Source of the DNA: an uncultured Oscillospiraceae bacterium
GTDB lineage: Bacteria > Bacillota > Clostridia > Oscillospirales > Oscillospiraceae
Length of the DNA: 64,000 nucleotides
Direction of reading: 5' to 3'
Assembly: GCA_947628185.1 (NCBI GenBank)
Contig: CANQYW010000001.1
Coordinates: forward strand, 118,489-182,488
Each line of letters opens with the position of its first letter. Positions within the stretch are counted from its first letter, which is position 1. Of the stretch, positions 25,724 to 33,748 are shown in pieces. A model generated the notes under the pieces. The model ran no database searches, was not told the origin of the DNA, and was given only the letters and a program-made list of their open reading frames with translations. The position numbers and the translations under genes were made by a program.

Positions 25724-26689
25724 TCAATCGGCTGGTGTTGTGGGGGCGGGGGTGACAGGGGTGTCGGGAGTATCGGGGGATATCTCGCCGTAGCCGATTA
25801 TCGTATCGCTCCCCATGACGGTGGGCAGTTCACCGTTCCAGTTCTGGGCCTTTGTGTACTCGATGAACATGTCCGTCAGGGACTCGGAAATCTTCTGGTT
25901 GGCCTCCGCCTCCCGCTCAGCGGCGTACTTGGAGGCGTCGGCCTCTATCTTGGCCACCTCGGCGGCTGACTCGGCGGCTATGACCTGGCGCTTGGCCTCC
26001 GCCTCCCGCTCCATGGTCAGGCGCTCCTGCTCTATCTCCGCCTGGAGTTTCTTCTGGGCCTCCACCTGTTTCGCCTCAATGGCCGCTATGTACGCCTCGG
26101 AGAAGTCGAAGTCTATTATGTTTATGTCGGTTATGTGTATGCCGCTGCCGGAGAGTTTGTCGTTGAGCTGTTCCACAAGGGCCGTGGAGACGGCGTTGCG
26201 GCTGGCGATGCTGGCCTCCGCCGTGTAGGAAGCCATTATGGACTTCATGACCTCGTTGACAGCCGGCGTTATGAGTACGCTCTCGTAACCCGTGCCGATG
26301 TTCTTGACGATCGAATAGGACATGGAGGTATCCACCCGGTAGTTCACCGCCAGGTTGACGCTGACCGTCTGTAGGTCGGAGCTGAAAGCCTCGGTCATGA
26401 CCTCCAGTTTCACAATGCGGTTATCCATCATGGTGACTTTCTGCCAGGGCGCCTTGAAGTGGAAACCCTCCTGGAGCACGTCCTCGCTCACCTTGCCGAA
26501 GGTGGAGACCACCCCCGTGTGGCCGGCCTCTATGACCGTCGTGCATGAGATCCCAAGGCTCAGTATCAGCACGATGACCAGTGCTGTCAGCACCACGGGC
26601 ACCACGCGGACTGTCTTTTTGACCTCCATAGTGACGCCCCCGTTGGGATTCCTTTTCTCCCGGGTTACCTCTTTAGTAAAAAGTGACAT
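25724..26689 (-). CDS. SPFH/prohibitin family membrane protein
   Basis: 321-residue protein: short cytosolic start, a membrane helix (about residues 26-48), the SPFH domain (EAGHTGVVSTFGKVSEDVLQ onward), a long Ala/Glu-rich coiled coil (about 205-275) and a Pro/Thr-rich tail. Prohibitin/HflC-like proteins form large membrane-bound rings or cages that organise lipid domains and regulate proteases. The ATG at 26689 follows AGGAGGTTCACC. The TIR-domain gene lies 77 bases upstream on the same strand. Confidence 0.9.
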   Translation of the reverse strand: MSLFTKEVTREKRNPNGGVTMEVKKTVRVVPVVLTALVIVLILSLGISCTTVIEAGHTGVVSTFGKVSEDVLQEGFHFKAPWQKVTMMDNRIVKLEVMTEAFSSDLQTVSVNLAVNYRVDTSMSYSIVKNIGTGYESVLITPAVNEVMKSIMASYTAEASIASRNAVSTALVEQLNDKLSGSGIHITDINIIDFDFSEAYIAAIEAKQVEAQKKLQAEIEQERLTMEREAEAKRQVIAAESAAEVAKIEADASKYAAEREAEANQKISESLTDMFIEYTKAQNWNGELPTVMGSDTIIGYGEISPDTPDTPVTPAPTTPAD

Positions 26690-26766
26690 GGTGAACCTCC
26701 TAAACATATTTTCTCTAAACACTCAAACTCTCATTGTGCGGGTTTTTCGCAAATAGATCAAAAAAA

Positions 26767-27981
26767 TTATAGTTCCTCCTGGAGCTCCGCCCACTGACGC
26801 AGCCACGTCTCGTGGTTTTTTTGGATCTCGTCTTTTTTGTACGTGTGCCTCTTCATGTAGTTGTAGGCCCTGAGCATATGCTGGAAGTTATCCGGGTTGT
26901 CCCGCTTGAAGAAGTGCATTGTCCTGCGGTCCATGCTGGACTCCAGGTTATATGTATAGAGGTCGAACTTGACGTGGTCAAACTCGCTCCAGGGCCCCTT
27001 GTACTCCATTATCTGGATAGCGCCGGTCATGACGGTATCCGTGAGGTAGAACCGGAACCGCTTGCCCTTGTAGGCCTCAGCGAAGGCCGGTTCCTCGTTT
27101 ATGAGCCTGACTATCCCGGCGTAGGCGCCCAGGAAGACTCCCTCCGGGTGGTCCTCCAGGGCCCTATTTCCCAGCATGTCGTTTTGGATCGCCTCCTCAG
27201 CGCCTCTGGAGCCGGGGGCGTTTATCATGATCTCCAGCGAGAACTCCGGGTCCCGCAGCAATTCCCCGAAGGTGTTGAAGAGCACACCCTTGTCGTAGGC
27301 CCTGTCGTCAACCATATCCCTGTTGGGGCAGAAGATCGCGCTGGCGGCGTAGCAGGACATGCGTATCTGCTTTAGGATCTGGACGCCCTCGTAGTGCTTG
27401 CCGCTCATGACGGCCTCCATGAGGCCCTTACCGAAACTGTTCTCCATGGGCACGAGCGTCCTCTCCACGTATGTGCGGGAACCCACAGTCACGAAACCGT
27501 TCCTCGATATCCTCTCCCGCCAGTTGAGGACGCCGATGAGTTTCTCCAGGCGCAGATTCCCGGCGAAACGTTCCATGTCCGTGGCGAAGTGCTCGTGGGT
27601 GATGACGTCGCACTGGTGGCGCAGGAGGTCGTGGAACTCAGTCGGGAGCTGTTCCTTTGGCGGGAACGTGAAGTCCCTGTCCGCCACTATGAGGATGTCC
27701 TCTGGGGATTTAGTTTTAAGCGCCGTCTCTATCTCCGTGAAGAACACATCAGACTCGGAGAGGCCATCAAAGCACCCCTTGCCCAGCACCAGAAGGAAAT
27801 AGGGGCACTCCTTTATCCTCCGGGCTATCACATCCTCAAAATTGTCCTGGGGCATGCGGTAGACATCCATGAAGGGCGCGAACCCCCTGTAGGACAGGAA
27901 GTCATGTATGCGGCCCGCGAAAAACGAATACGCGCGGCGGTAGCTGACAAACACTCCGTAATGATTGAACTCCGTGCTCAT
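26767..27981 (-). CDS. TIR-domain protein with unrecognised C-terminal domain
   Basis: 404-residue protein. Residues 1-140 form a TIR domain: FVSYRRAYSFFAGRIHDFL (strand A and helix A), the BB-loop region FMDVYRMPQDNFEDVI, LLVLGKGCFDGLSESD and the Glu of the NADase site at about 83 (S-x-V-F-F-T-E). Residues 150-404 are one or two globular domains I cannot place; they contain ten or so Tyr/His/Phe-rich strands and end in an alpha-helical YNYMKRHTYKKDE tail. Bacterial TIR proteins of this layout often cleave NAD or make a signal nucleotide during phage defence. No partner cyclase, Argonaute or ThsA-like gene is present. Confidence 0.85.
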   Translation of the reverse strand: MSTEFNHYGVFVSYRRAYSFFAGRIHDFLSYRGFAPFMDVYRMPQDNFEDVIARRIKECPYFLLVLGKGCFDGLSESDVFFTEIETALKTKSPEDILIVADRDFTFPPKEQLPTEFHDLLRHQCDVITHEHFATDMERFAGNLRLEKLIGVLNWRERISRNGFVTVGSRTYVERTLVPMENSFGKGLMEAVMSGKHYEGVQILKQIRMSCYAASAIFCPNRDMVDDRAYDKGVLFNTFGELLRDPEFSLEIMINAPGSRGAEEAIQNDMLGNRALEDHPEGVFLGAYAGIVRLINEEPAFAEAYKGKRFRFYLTDTVMTGAIQIMEYKGPWSEFDHVKFDLYTYNLESSMDRRTMHFFKRDNPDNFQHMLRAYNYMKRHTYKKDEIQKNHETWLRQWAELQEEL

Positions 27982-28085
27982 TCCTCTCTCCCCTCTCTGG
28001 TAATACTATACCACCATATATTCAAAAAGTCCACATTCATTTAATATGGGCGCCGGCAAGTGACCGGCGCCCGAATAGAATCGTT

Positions 28086-28748
28086 TTAGTTGAATGCTGG
28101 GGCCTTTACATCGGGGTTCGAGAACTCGTTGGGGCCAGGGTCGGACATGGAGAAGTACATCCTCGCCGCCTTAGTGGTCCCGAAGTCCTGGTCGGAGCCG
28201 GAGTTCTGCACCCGGTTGAATGCGTCGCGGAACATCTGGTTGTGGGCCTCCTCCCGATTGAGGAGGAAGTCGATGGTCTCCCGGACCTTCTTATCATCTA
28301 TCTGTCGGTAGAGATACTCGTAGACCACCTTCGCCCGCTGCTCGGAGGCTATGTTGGAGAGTAGGTCCGCGCAGAGGTCGCCCGTCACGGTGACGTAATC
28401 GCCGGTCCAGGAGTACCCGGAGGCGTTGATGAGGCCGGGATTCAGCCCCAGTAGCACGTGCGTCTGCACCTCCCCCGCCGGAACGGAGGCGGCGTCCAGG
28501 TCGTGGCCGTTGAGGAGGTTGATAGTCTGCGCCACCATCTCCATGTGGCCCAGCTCCTCCGCGGCGATGTCCAAAAAGAGGTCCTTTATCCCCGGGTCCT
28601 TCACCCGAAAGCTCTGGGACATATACTGCATGGCGGCCTTCATCTCGCCGTTGGCCCCTCCCAGCTGTTCCTGCAAGAGCGCGGCGTACTTGGGGTTCGG
28701 GCGCTCCACCTCCACCGGGTGGAAGAGTATTTTTTCGTGCTTGAACAT
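28086..28748 (-). CDS. Manganese catalase
   Basis: 220-residue di-manganese (non-haem) catalase that splits hydrogen peroxide. Four-helix-bundle ligand motifs are present: GGANGEMKAAMQYM, AAEELGHMEMV, SEQRAKVVYEYL and NREEAHNQMF. The C-terminal part is short, as in the clostridial CotJC-like group. Its own ribosome site precedes the ATG at 28748. Confidence 0.92.
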   Translation of the reverse strand: MFKHEKILFHPVEVERPNPKYAALLQEQLGGANGEMKAAMQYMSQSFRVKDPGIKDLFLDIAAEELGHMEMVAQTINLLNGHDLDAASVPAGEVQTHVLLGLNPGLINASGYSWTGDYVTVTGDLCADLLSNIASEQRAKVVYEYLYRQIDDKKVRETIDFLLNREEAHNQMFRDAFNRVQNSGSDQDFGTTKAARMYFSMSDPGPNEFSNPDVKAPAFN

Positions 28749-28822
28749 TTATCTTGCCCCTTTCCTTGTTTTGTGTTATCATTCTCCAAACAAGGCAAAA
28801 TATACGTTCAGGAGGCGCAACA

Positions 28823-29239
28823 ATGCACGCATACACGAGAAGGGTCAATTACTACGAGACCGACAAGATGGGCATGGTACATCACTCGAACTACATACGG
28901 TACTTCGAGGAGGCCAGGATAAACTTCATGGAGGAGTCGGGTTACCCCTACCCCAGGCTGGAGGAGGAGGGCATAATCAGCCCCGTCGTCTCAATATCCT
29001 GCGAGTACAAGCGGCCCGTACACTACCCGGACACGGTAGTAATCAATGTCTACCTCGTCTCCATGACGAAATTCCGCTGCACCTTTCGCTACGAGGTCAA
29101 GGACGCCGCGACGGGTGAGCTGCGCACGACGGGACAGTCGCAGCACTGTTACCTCTCCGCCTCCGGCGGGATCGTGAACATCCAGAAGGAGAACCCGGCG
29201 TTTTTTGAGACGTTCCTCTCCCAAGTTGACGGCCAGTGA
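28823..29239 (+). CDS. YbgC-type acyl-CoA thioesterase (hotdog fold)
   Basis: 138-residue 4-hydroxybenzoyl-CoA-thioesterase-like protein. The conserved NYYETDKMGMVHHSNYIRYFEEAR carries the catalytic Asp and HH-N motif. It hydrolyses acyl-CoA thioesters of unknown chain type. The ATG at 28823 is chosen because AGGAGG lies just before it; an upstream in-frame ATG at 28754 reads through the divergent promoter region. Confidence 0.88.
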   Translation: MHAYTRRVNYYETDKMGMVHHSNYIRYFEEARINFMEESGYPYPRLEEEGIISPVVSISCEYKRPVHYPDTVVINVYLVSMTKFRCTFRYEVKDAATGELRTTGQSQHCYLSASGGIVNIQKENPAFFETFLSQVDGQ

Positions 29240-29294
29240 GAGATATGACTTGATGCTGCCATGTTTTTAAATTATGCCCCCATAACCTCCGCGG

Positions 29295-29792
29295 TCACTC
29301 ACCTGTCTCGCCGTCGATATCGTCAAGCTCCTTCCGGCGTTTCTCATAAAGCCGCCCTGTTATCTCCAAAACGACGAAACACCCGGCATACACTCCGGCC
29401 ATCGAAAGCAGCGTGAAGGCGATGGGGACCTCTCTATGTAAAATGAATAGCGACCTTGCCGCGAGGACCGCGCCGAAAATTATCGACGGGATAAAGCTTA
29501 CAAGTAAGTTTATCTTGATACTGGGTGTGCTGTTTTTTGTCCATAGGCCGTTCTTGATCGAGGAAACAATGATATACAAGCTCAGCACAGCCAGGACACA
29601 GATCTCACCGGCTATTCCCTTAAAAGTAGTCCCGAGAAAACACTGTATTGTGATCGCAATACAGAGCCCCCAAAAAGACAGCCACAGCCCGATCTCTTCG
29701 ATACTCAGAAGTTTATGCTCCTGCATCTCGTCAAGGATATTCTTTTGCACTTTACGTTTCGTTTTAACTCTCCTCTCCAAACAGCTCATCAA
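29295..29792 (-). CDS. Small membrane protein paired with an XRE regulator
   Basis: Up to 165 residues with four hydrophobic segments (IGLWLSFWGLCIAITIQCFL, then ICVLAVLSLYIIV, FIPSIIFGAVLAA and TLLSMAGVYAGCFVV) and a charged C-terminus, like the DUF6773-type proteins that follow XRE regulators in Clostridia. It overlaps the regulator's end by up to 29 bases. Start uncertain: ATG at 29792 or 29789, or TTG at 29780; GGAGAGGAGAG lies inside the frame. Confidence 0.68.
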   Translation of the reverse strand: MMSCLERRVKTKRKVQKNILDEMQEHKLLSIEEIGLWLSFWGLCIAITIQCFLGTTFKGIAGEICVLAVLSLYIIVSSIKNGLWTKNSTPSIKINLLVSFIPSIIFGAVLAARSLFILHREVPIAFTLLSMAGVYAGCFVVLEITGRLYEKRRKELDDIDGETGE

Positions 29793-29973
29793 GAGATTTG
29801 CCTAACACCCGACATATCGCCCTGCATAGTTTGATGGTGGGGTTGTACTCCCCCTGCTCTATCGCGTTCATTGTCTGCCTTGAGATGCCCACCGCCTCCG
29901 CAAGCGCCTTTTGCGTCATGTCCAGTTCCGCCCTCGCCACCTTGATTTTGATGTTCCGTCCGATGTCGATCAC
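29764..29973 (-). CDS. XRE-family HTH regulator
   Basis: 69-residue Cro/CI-type protein with the helix-turn-helix LDMTQKALAEAVGISRQTMNAIEQGEYNP. The GTG at 29973 is taken as start, since longer frames would begin inside the -35 element. The GTG itself is part of an AGGGGGTGATC ribosome-site-like sequence, so initiation a few codons later is possible. It probably represses its own operon with the membrane protein that follows. Confidence 0.82.
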   Translation of the reverse strand: MIDIGRNIKIKVARAELDMTQKALAEAVGISRQTMNAIEQGEYNPTIKLCRAICRVLGKSLDELFGEES

Positions 29974-29986
29974 CCCCTGTGTTAGT

Positions 29987-30015
29987 ATATTACCATATAT
30001 ACGACTAAATGTCAA
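29987..30015 (-). promoter_or_regulatory. Promoter of the XRE operon
   Basis: On the minus strand TTGACA (30010-30015), 17-base spacer, TAATAT (29987-29992). Two near-repeats, GTCGCATATA and GTCGTATATA, flank and enter the promoter and may be operator half-sites. Confidence 0.75.
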
Positions 30016-30046
30016 CTATATGCGACACAAAATCTGAGTAAAAATT

Positions 30047-30082
30047 CAAAAGGCCCGAAACATCACCGTTTCAAGCCTTTTG
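30047..30082. terminator. Terminator between the XRE operon and the DUF1828/1829 gene
   Basis: AAAAGGC-CC-GAAAC and GTTTC-AA-GCCTTTT form an interrupted stem with A and T flanks. Confidence 0.7.
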
Positions 30083-30157
30083 CCGGTTTGAATATATTTT
30101 TTAGGATTTGAAAATACGCCAAGTAATGGCGACGGTCTTCAGACCGCCGGCAACTTG

Positions 30158-30916
30158 CTATGCTGAGATAAGGGAAAGGTTTTCGTCACTGTTCCGCTCG
30201 CTCCAGCGAATGACCTTTGCGTCATAGATGATAAAAGCATCTTCCACGCCGCGGGCTATGCTGTTTTGATCATTTAGGATCACAATAAGCTGGCTGTCTT
30301 TCTTTCGTGACGGCTTTGTATCATTCCACGCAAACAGTATATTCCCCATGTTGGACTTGTTTGGGTTATTGATAGCCTGGCACAATCTTTCTGGTTTCGT
30401 TTTGGTCCGTTGTAATAAGAAATCGTAACTATGGGTAAAGCCAGATGTTCCTGTGAACTGTACGTTATCGGAATAATAAATCTCCCGTTCCTCAAAGAAT
30501 GACTGAATATCGTCAAGGAACAATGACGCGACTTTTGACTTGGTGACGGCAAACATATCATCTATTCTCAGAATCGCTTGGATAAAAAGATGCTTTTTTT
30601 GCGCAAAACTTTTTATAGGAGCTCTGGCTGTAAGCTCATCGCCATTTAGCCGGACGCCATATTGATTTAATATCTTTTGGAGATACATCTTCCTGCTTGG
30701 GGTGAATTGAAAACCGCTCATTTTCAGCGCATGGATCGTCGCGCAATCATCTGTAAAGAATATGTCGTCCCCATCCTGCCGCACATAGATTTGCAAATAA
30801 TCATTGGCTCTGTCCAAGTACGGGGTGGTGATCTCGTAGTATTCTCCAACTCGTTCAAATGTAATTTCACTTTTTAACCACGCTGCGTATTCATCGATCA
30901 ACTTTTGAATATCCAC
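30158..30916 (-). CDS. DUF1828/DUF1829 domain protein
   Basis: 252-residue protein with the DUF1828 start (ITTPYLDRANDYLQIYV, then IFFTDDCATIHALKMSGF) and a DUF1829-like C-terminal half. No catalytic role is established for the family; it recurs in accessory regions and near toxin-antitoxin or phage genes. The GTG at 30916 follows AGGGGGTGATG. Base and codon use are visibly more AT-rich than in the neighbouring genes, suggesting transfer. The upstream gene on the same strand is a truncated DUF6978-like fragment. Confidence 0.75.
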   Translation of the reverse strand: MDIQKLIDEYAAWLKSEITFERVGEYYEITTPYLDRANDYLQIYVRQDGDDIFFTDDCATIHALKMSGFQFTPSRKMYLQKILNQYGVRLNGDELTARAPIKSFAQKKHLFIQAILRIDDMFAVTKSKVASLFLDDIQSFFEEREIYYSDNVQFTGTSGFTHSYDFLLQRTKTKPERLCQAINNPNKSNMGNILFAWNDTKPSRKKDSQLIVILNDQNSIARGVEDAFIIYDAKVIRWSERNSDENLSLISA

Positions 30917-30937
30917 AACATCACCCCCTGTGCATAA

Positions 30938-31195
30938 TTACAAAAGTTCAGGTTGGAAAGAGACAACCGGAGGCTCAACCACATTAAATCTCTCTAAAAA
31001 GCGTAGAGTATTTTCTACAAATCTATCTTTCTCAATATCATCGGCGGGAAAAGCAAATGTTCTCCCAAAGCCTTCCCTGTAAATGTGCCAATGGCTGCCC
31101 GTGATTTTCTCACCATCGGGATTATAATGTACTGTCGTTGGATTGATATGCAATTCTAACAGCATTATCCCATTTTTCTTTATTCGGGCGCCCAT
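30938..31195 (-). pseudogene. N-terminally truncated DUF6978-like gene
   Basis: About 75-85 residues: LHINPTTVHYNPDG, SHWHIYREGFGRTFAFP and LRFLERFNV, resembling the C-terminal half of DUF6978-type proteins that accompany DUF1828/1829 genes. The frame starts right at the terminator hairpin of tRNA-Pro, with no good ribosome site (ATG at 31195 or 31165), so the 5' half seems to have been lost at the tRNA boundary. Family assignment is tentative. Confidence 0.5.
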
Positions 31196-31236
31196 ATAAA
31201 AACGTCGGAGCAAGCGACACACAGCCTGCTCCGACG
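31196..31236 (-). terminator. Terminator after tRNA-Pro
   Basis: ACGTCGGAGCA and TGCTCCGACGT form a perfect 11-base-pair stem with T-rich sequence after it on the minus strand. Confidence 0.88.
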
Positions 31237-31313
31237 TGGTCGGAGTGGCGGGATTCGAACCCGCGGCCTCTTGGTCCCGAACCAAGCGCGATACCAAACT
31301 TCGCCACACCCCG
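31237..31313 (-). tRNA. tRNA-Pro (anticodon CGG)
   Basis: 77 bases on the minus strand. Acceptor CGGGGTG/CACTCCG has the C1-G72 pair typical of tRNA-Pro. The anticodon stem CTTGG/CCAAG encloses TTCGGGA, giving anticodon CGG. T loop TTCGAAT; CCA encoded. Confidence 0.95.
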
Positions 31314-31323
31314 AGGCTTTTAT

Positions 31324-31352
31324 ATTATATTCATTCTGGGGGGCGTTGTCAA
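31324..31352 (-). promoter_or_regulatory. Promoter of tRNA-Pro
   Basis: Minus strand TTGACA (31347-31352), 17 bases, TATAAT (31324-31329): a perfect consensus promoter about 10 bases before the tRNA. Confidence 0.88.
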
Positions 31353-31449
31353 GCAATATTTTGCGCCGCCCGGTCACCTGCGTTGACTTTTGGGACATTT
31401 TGTGAGAAAATTACCTCGGCGCCCGTAATATTGGCGGAAAAAATCCGTC

Positions 31450-31465
31450 TATATAAGTGAAAGGG
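31450..31465 (+). promoter_or_regulatory. Shared ECF-module element, second copy
   Basis: TATATAAGTGAAAGGG, nearly the same as the block at 12671-12685, 30 bases before the sigma gene start. Confidence 0.5.
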
Positions 31466-31495
31466 CCTTTCAAGATGTGTGGGAGGAGGCAGATC

Positions 31496-32053
31496 ATGGA
31501 CGATGCTGAGATAGTTGAGCTCTTTTGGGCCAGGGACTCAGAGGCTATAGCCGCAATGGAGGAGAAATACGGAGGTTACCTAAATAGCCTGTGTATCAGC
31601 TTTCTCAAGAGCGCCGAGGACGCGGAGGAGTGCGTCAGCGACACCATGATGCGCCTGTGGGAGACTATACCTCCGCAGCGGCCAAAATCCCTGCGGGCGT
31701 ATGCCTCAAAGATCCTCCGAAACCTCACCATCGACCACTGGCGGGCAAACAAGTCCCTCATGCGGGACGCGGTATTCACCGAGCTCACAGTGGAGCTCGA
31801 GGAGTGCCTGCCGGTGATCCCAAGCCCCGAGAAGATCTACGGGGACAGGGAGATCGCAGCTGTCATCGAGCGGTGGGTCAAATCCCTCCCACGGCAGGAC
31901 AGAGTCCTCTTTCTCAGGCGGTACTGGTACGGCGACAGTGTGGAGGAGCTGGCGCGCCGCCGGGGCGTCCCGGCCGGCAGGCTCTCCCAGAAACTCTGGC
32001 GCCTGAGAGCGGGACTGAAACGTGAACTTAAAAAGGAGGGCATCTCAATATGA
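31496..32053 (+). CDS. ECF-type RNA polymerase sigma factor (copy 2)
   Basis: 185-residue sigma-70 family factor with region 2 (YLNSLCISFLKSAEDAEECVSDTMM) and region 4 (DRVLFLRRYWYGDSVEELARRRGV). The ATG at 31496 follows GGAGGAGG. Clear paralogue of the factor at 12711: same start, same length, same four-base overlap with a membrane partner. The recognition helix differs, so different target promoters are likely. Confidence 0.9.
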   Translation: MDDAEIVELFWARDSEAIAAMEEKYGGYLNSLCISFLKSAEDAEECVSDTMMRLWETIPPQRPKSLRAYASKILRNLTIDHWRANKSLMRDAVFTELTVELEECLPVIPSPEKIYGDREIAAVIERWVKSLPRQDRVLFLRRYWYGDSVEELARRRGVPAGRLSQKLWRLRAGLKRELKKEGISI

Positions 32054-33696
32054 GCAAGGGCAGCGAGCGCCTTCTGGCACTTATTGGCAGCATTGACTCC
32101 GAGATCATAGCGGAGGCGGAGGAGGACGCCCCCGGCAAAACGAAGAAACACCGGGTAGTTAAATTCGCCGCGGCGGCGGCAGTTTTGGCGGCGGCAGTGG
32201 GGGTGGGACTCCTGTTTATTGGTAACGGTGATTCCGTCGCGCCCAGCCCCGGCAACGACATGGTGGGCGACAGCTCAAACACGCCCGTGGGCGGGCACAG
32301 CGAATTTATGGACTACGCGGGACCCATATTCCCGCTGACGCTCCTCTCCCCCGACGGGGACGTCTCAGCGGAGCGGTCAGTCACACTGGACTTCTCCCCC
32401 TGGATAAGGACCTGGTGGTCAAATGAGGACGAGGCCAATTCCCGGGAGAACATAACTGAGGAGCGCCGGCGCGAGATACTTGAGATGTACAATGAGTCCT
32501 TCCCCGAGGGCGGGCGCTGGCGCTCATCCCAGGACATCATAGTGACGGACGAGTACGTCCTCAAGAACGCCTCAAGCGAGGATAAGACAGTGACGGTCCT
32601 CTACCCCTTCGCCGGGGACTTTAGAAATCTTGATAAAGTCCGCCCCCCGCTCACGCTTGACGGGGCGGAACTCCCCTCCACGCTCCTGGCCGGCGGGTAC
32701 AAGTCGGACTTTGAGGGCCCCTGGAGCGGACCCATAGAGGGCTCCAGCGAGGGGGAGATCGAAGTCCTGGAGCCCGAGAGCTGGGAGGACTACCGAAAGG
32801 CGCTGGAGGACGGCGAATACCTCAAGGGGGCGCTCTCCGGCTGTCCCGACTTCTCCGGCGTCACCGCCACGGTATATGACTTCACAGACCCCTGGGGCGG
32901 CCCAAAGAGCGACGCGGCGCCGAACCCCACCATAAGGGTGGACTTTGAGCTCGACTACACGAAGACCTTCATCGTCGATCACGGGTTTAACGGCGGGCGT
33001 TATGACAGCGAGGCTGGCCGTATGGGGCTCAGCTACTCCATCCCCCAGCCTGGGGAGCCGGAGACTGTCGAGCCCAGGATCATAGTCGTGGGCGAGCCCA
33101 TACAGAACATCACCACCGGCGGGTACGTCACCGGCGGGCACGACCCGGATACCGGCAGGATGGAGGCGGGAGTCACCATCACGAGCCACACAGCGAACCT
33201 GGAGGAACTGCTGCGGGATGAGGCGAAACTCCTATTCACCCCCATCGTGGGCAGCGACAGCGGCCCGGAATTTGAGCTGGCCTTCCGTCTCTACAAACTC
33301 TGGCTCGTGACCCAGGGGCCCCTCGCCTACAACGGTTGGGGCCGCGACGAGACCTTGGATCACACGGACAGGGTATTCTATCTGGAGGCGGAGGTTACCA
33401 TCCCCGCAGGCGGGACAGTCACCCTCACCGCGGAGTGCATAAAGGAGGAGAGCGAAAACTTCTACGGCTCCGGCAGGGACGCTAACATCTCGGGGTACGA
33501 CCTGGTGACGCGCCTGGGCTCCAACATTGACTTCGTCTCCCAGACCGCGACCTTGGAGGACCGGGGACAGATTGTGATAGCGAGGCAGAACTTCGGATTC
33601 GACATAGCCGGGGGCGTCAAGACTGTGGAGCTGACTGAGGATGAGTACTTCTTGGAGGTCTACCGCCTCGTGGACACATCGCAGACAAAAGAGTAG
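32050..33696 (+). CDS. Membrane-anchored anti-sigma-like protein (module 2)
   Basis: 548-residue single-pass protein. The cytosolic N-terminus (1-38) carries LLALIGSIDSEIIAEAEED, the same motif as module 1. An Ala/Val-rich membrane helix (about 39-58) is followed by an external part of about 490 residues with a DUF4179-like or unclassified beta-rich fold. It overlaps the sigma gene in ATGA. Its external domain is unlike that of module 1 beyond the linker. Sigma binding is inferred from gene order and the shared motif. Confidence 0.75.
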   Translation: MSKGSERLLALIGSIDSEIIAEAEEDAPGKTKKHRVVKFAAAAAVLAAAVGVGLLFIGNGDSVAPSPGNDMVGDSSNTPVGGHSEFMDYAGPIFPLTLLSPDGDVSAERSVTLDFSPWIRTWWSNEDEANSRENITEERRREILEMYNESFPEGGRWRSSQDIIVTDEYVLKNASSEDKTVTVLYPFAGDFRNLDKVRPPLTLDGAELPSTLLAGGYKSDFEGPWSGPIEGSSEGEIEVLEPESWEDYRKALEDGEYLKGALSGCPDFSGVTATVYDFTDPWGGPKSDAAPNPTIRVDFELDYTKTFIVDHGFNGGRYDSEAGRMGLSYSIPQPGEPETVEPRIIVVGEPIQNITTGGYVTGGHDPDTGRMEAGVTITSHTANLEELLRDEAKLLFTPIVGSDSGPEFELAFRLYKLWLVTQGPLAYNGWGRDETLDHTDRVFYLEAEVTIPAGGTVTLTAECIKEESENFYGSGRDANISGYDLVTRLGSNIDFVSQTATLEDRGQIVIARQNFGFDIAGGVKTVELTEDEYFLEVYRLVDTSQTKE

Positions 33697-33705
33697 ACCA
33701 TAAGT

Positions 33706-33748
33706 AAATTTGGCCTCAGGGGTTTTCCCTGGGGCCAATTTTTATTTG
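33706..33748. terminator. Bidirectional terminator
   Basis: AAATTTGGCC-CAGGG and CCCTG-GGCCAATTTTT form a stem with A/T flanks between convergent genes; the right arm overlaps the last codons of the ClpP-like gene. Confidence 0.82.

Noticed and set aside
31237..31313. Attachment-site duplication of the tRNA-Pro 3' end at the other edge of the AT-rich patch
   Set aside because: I looked for a second copy of the T-arm/acceptor sequence around 29.2-29.3 kb and saw none.
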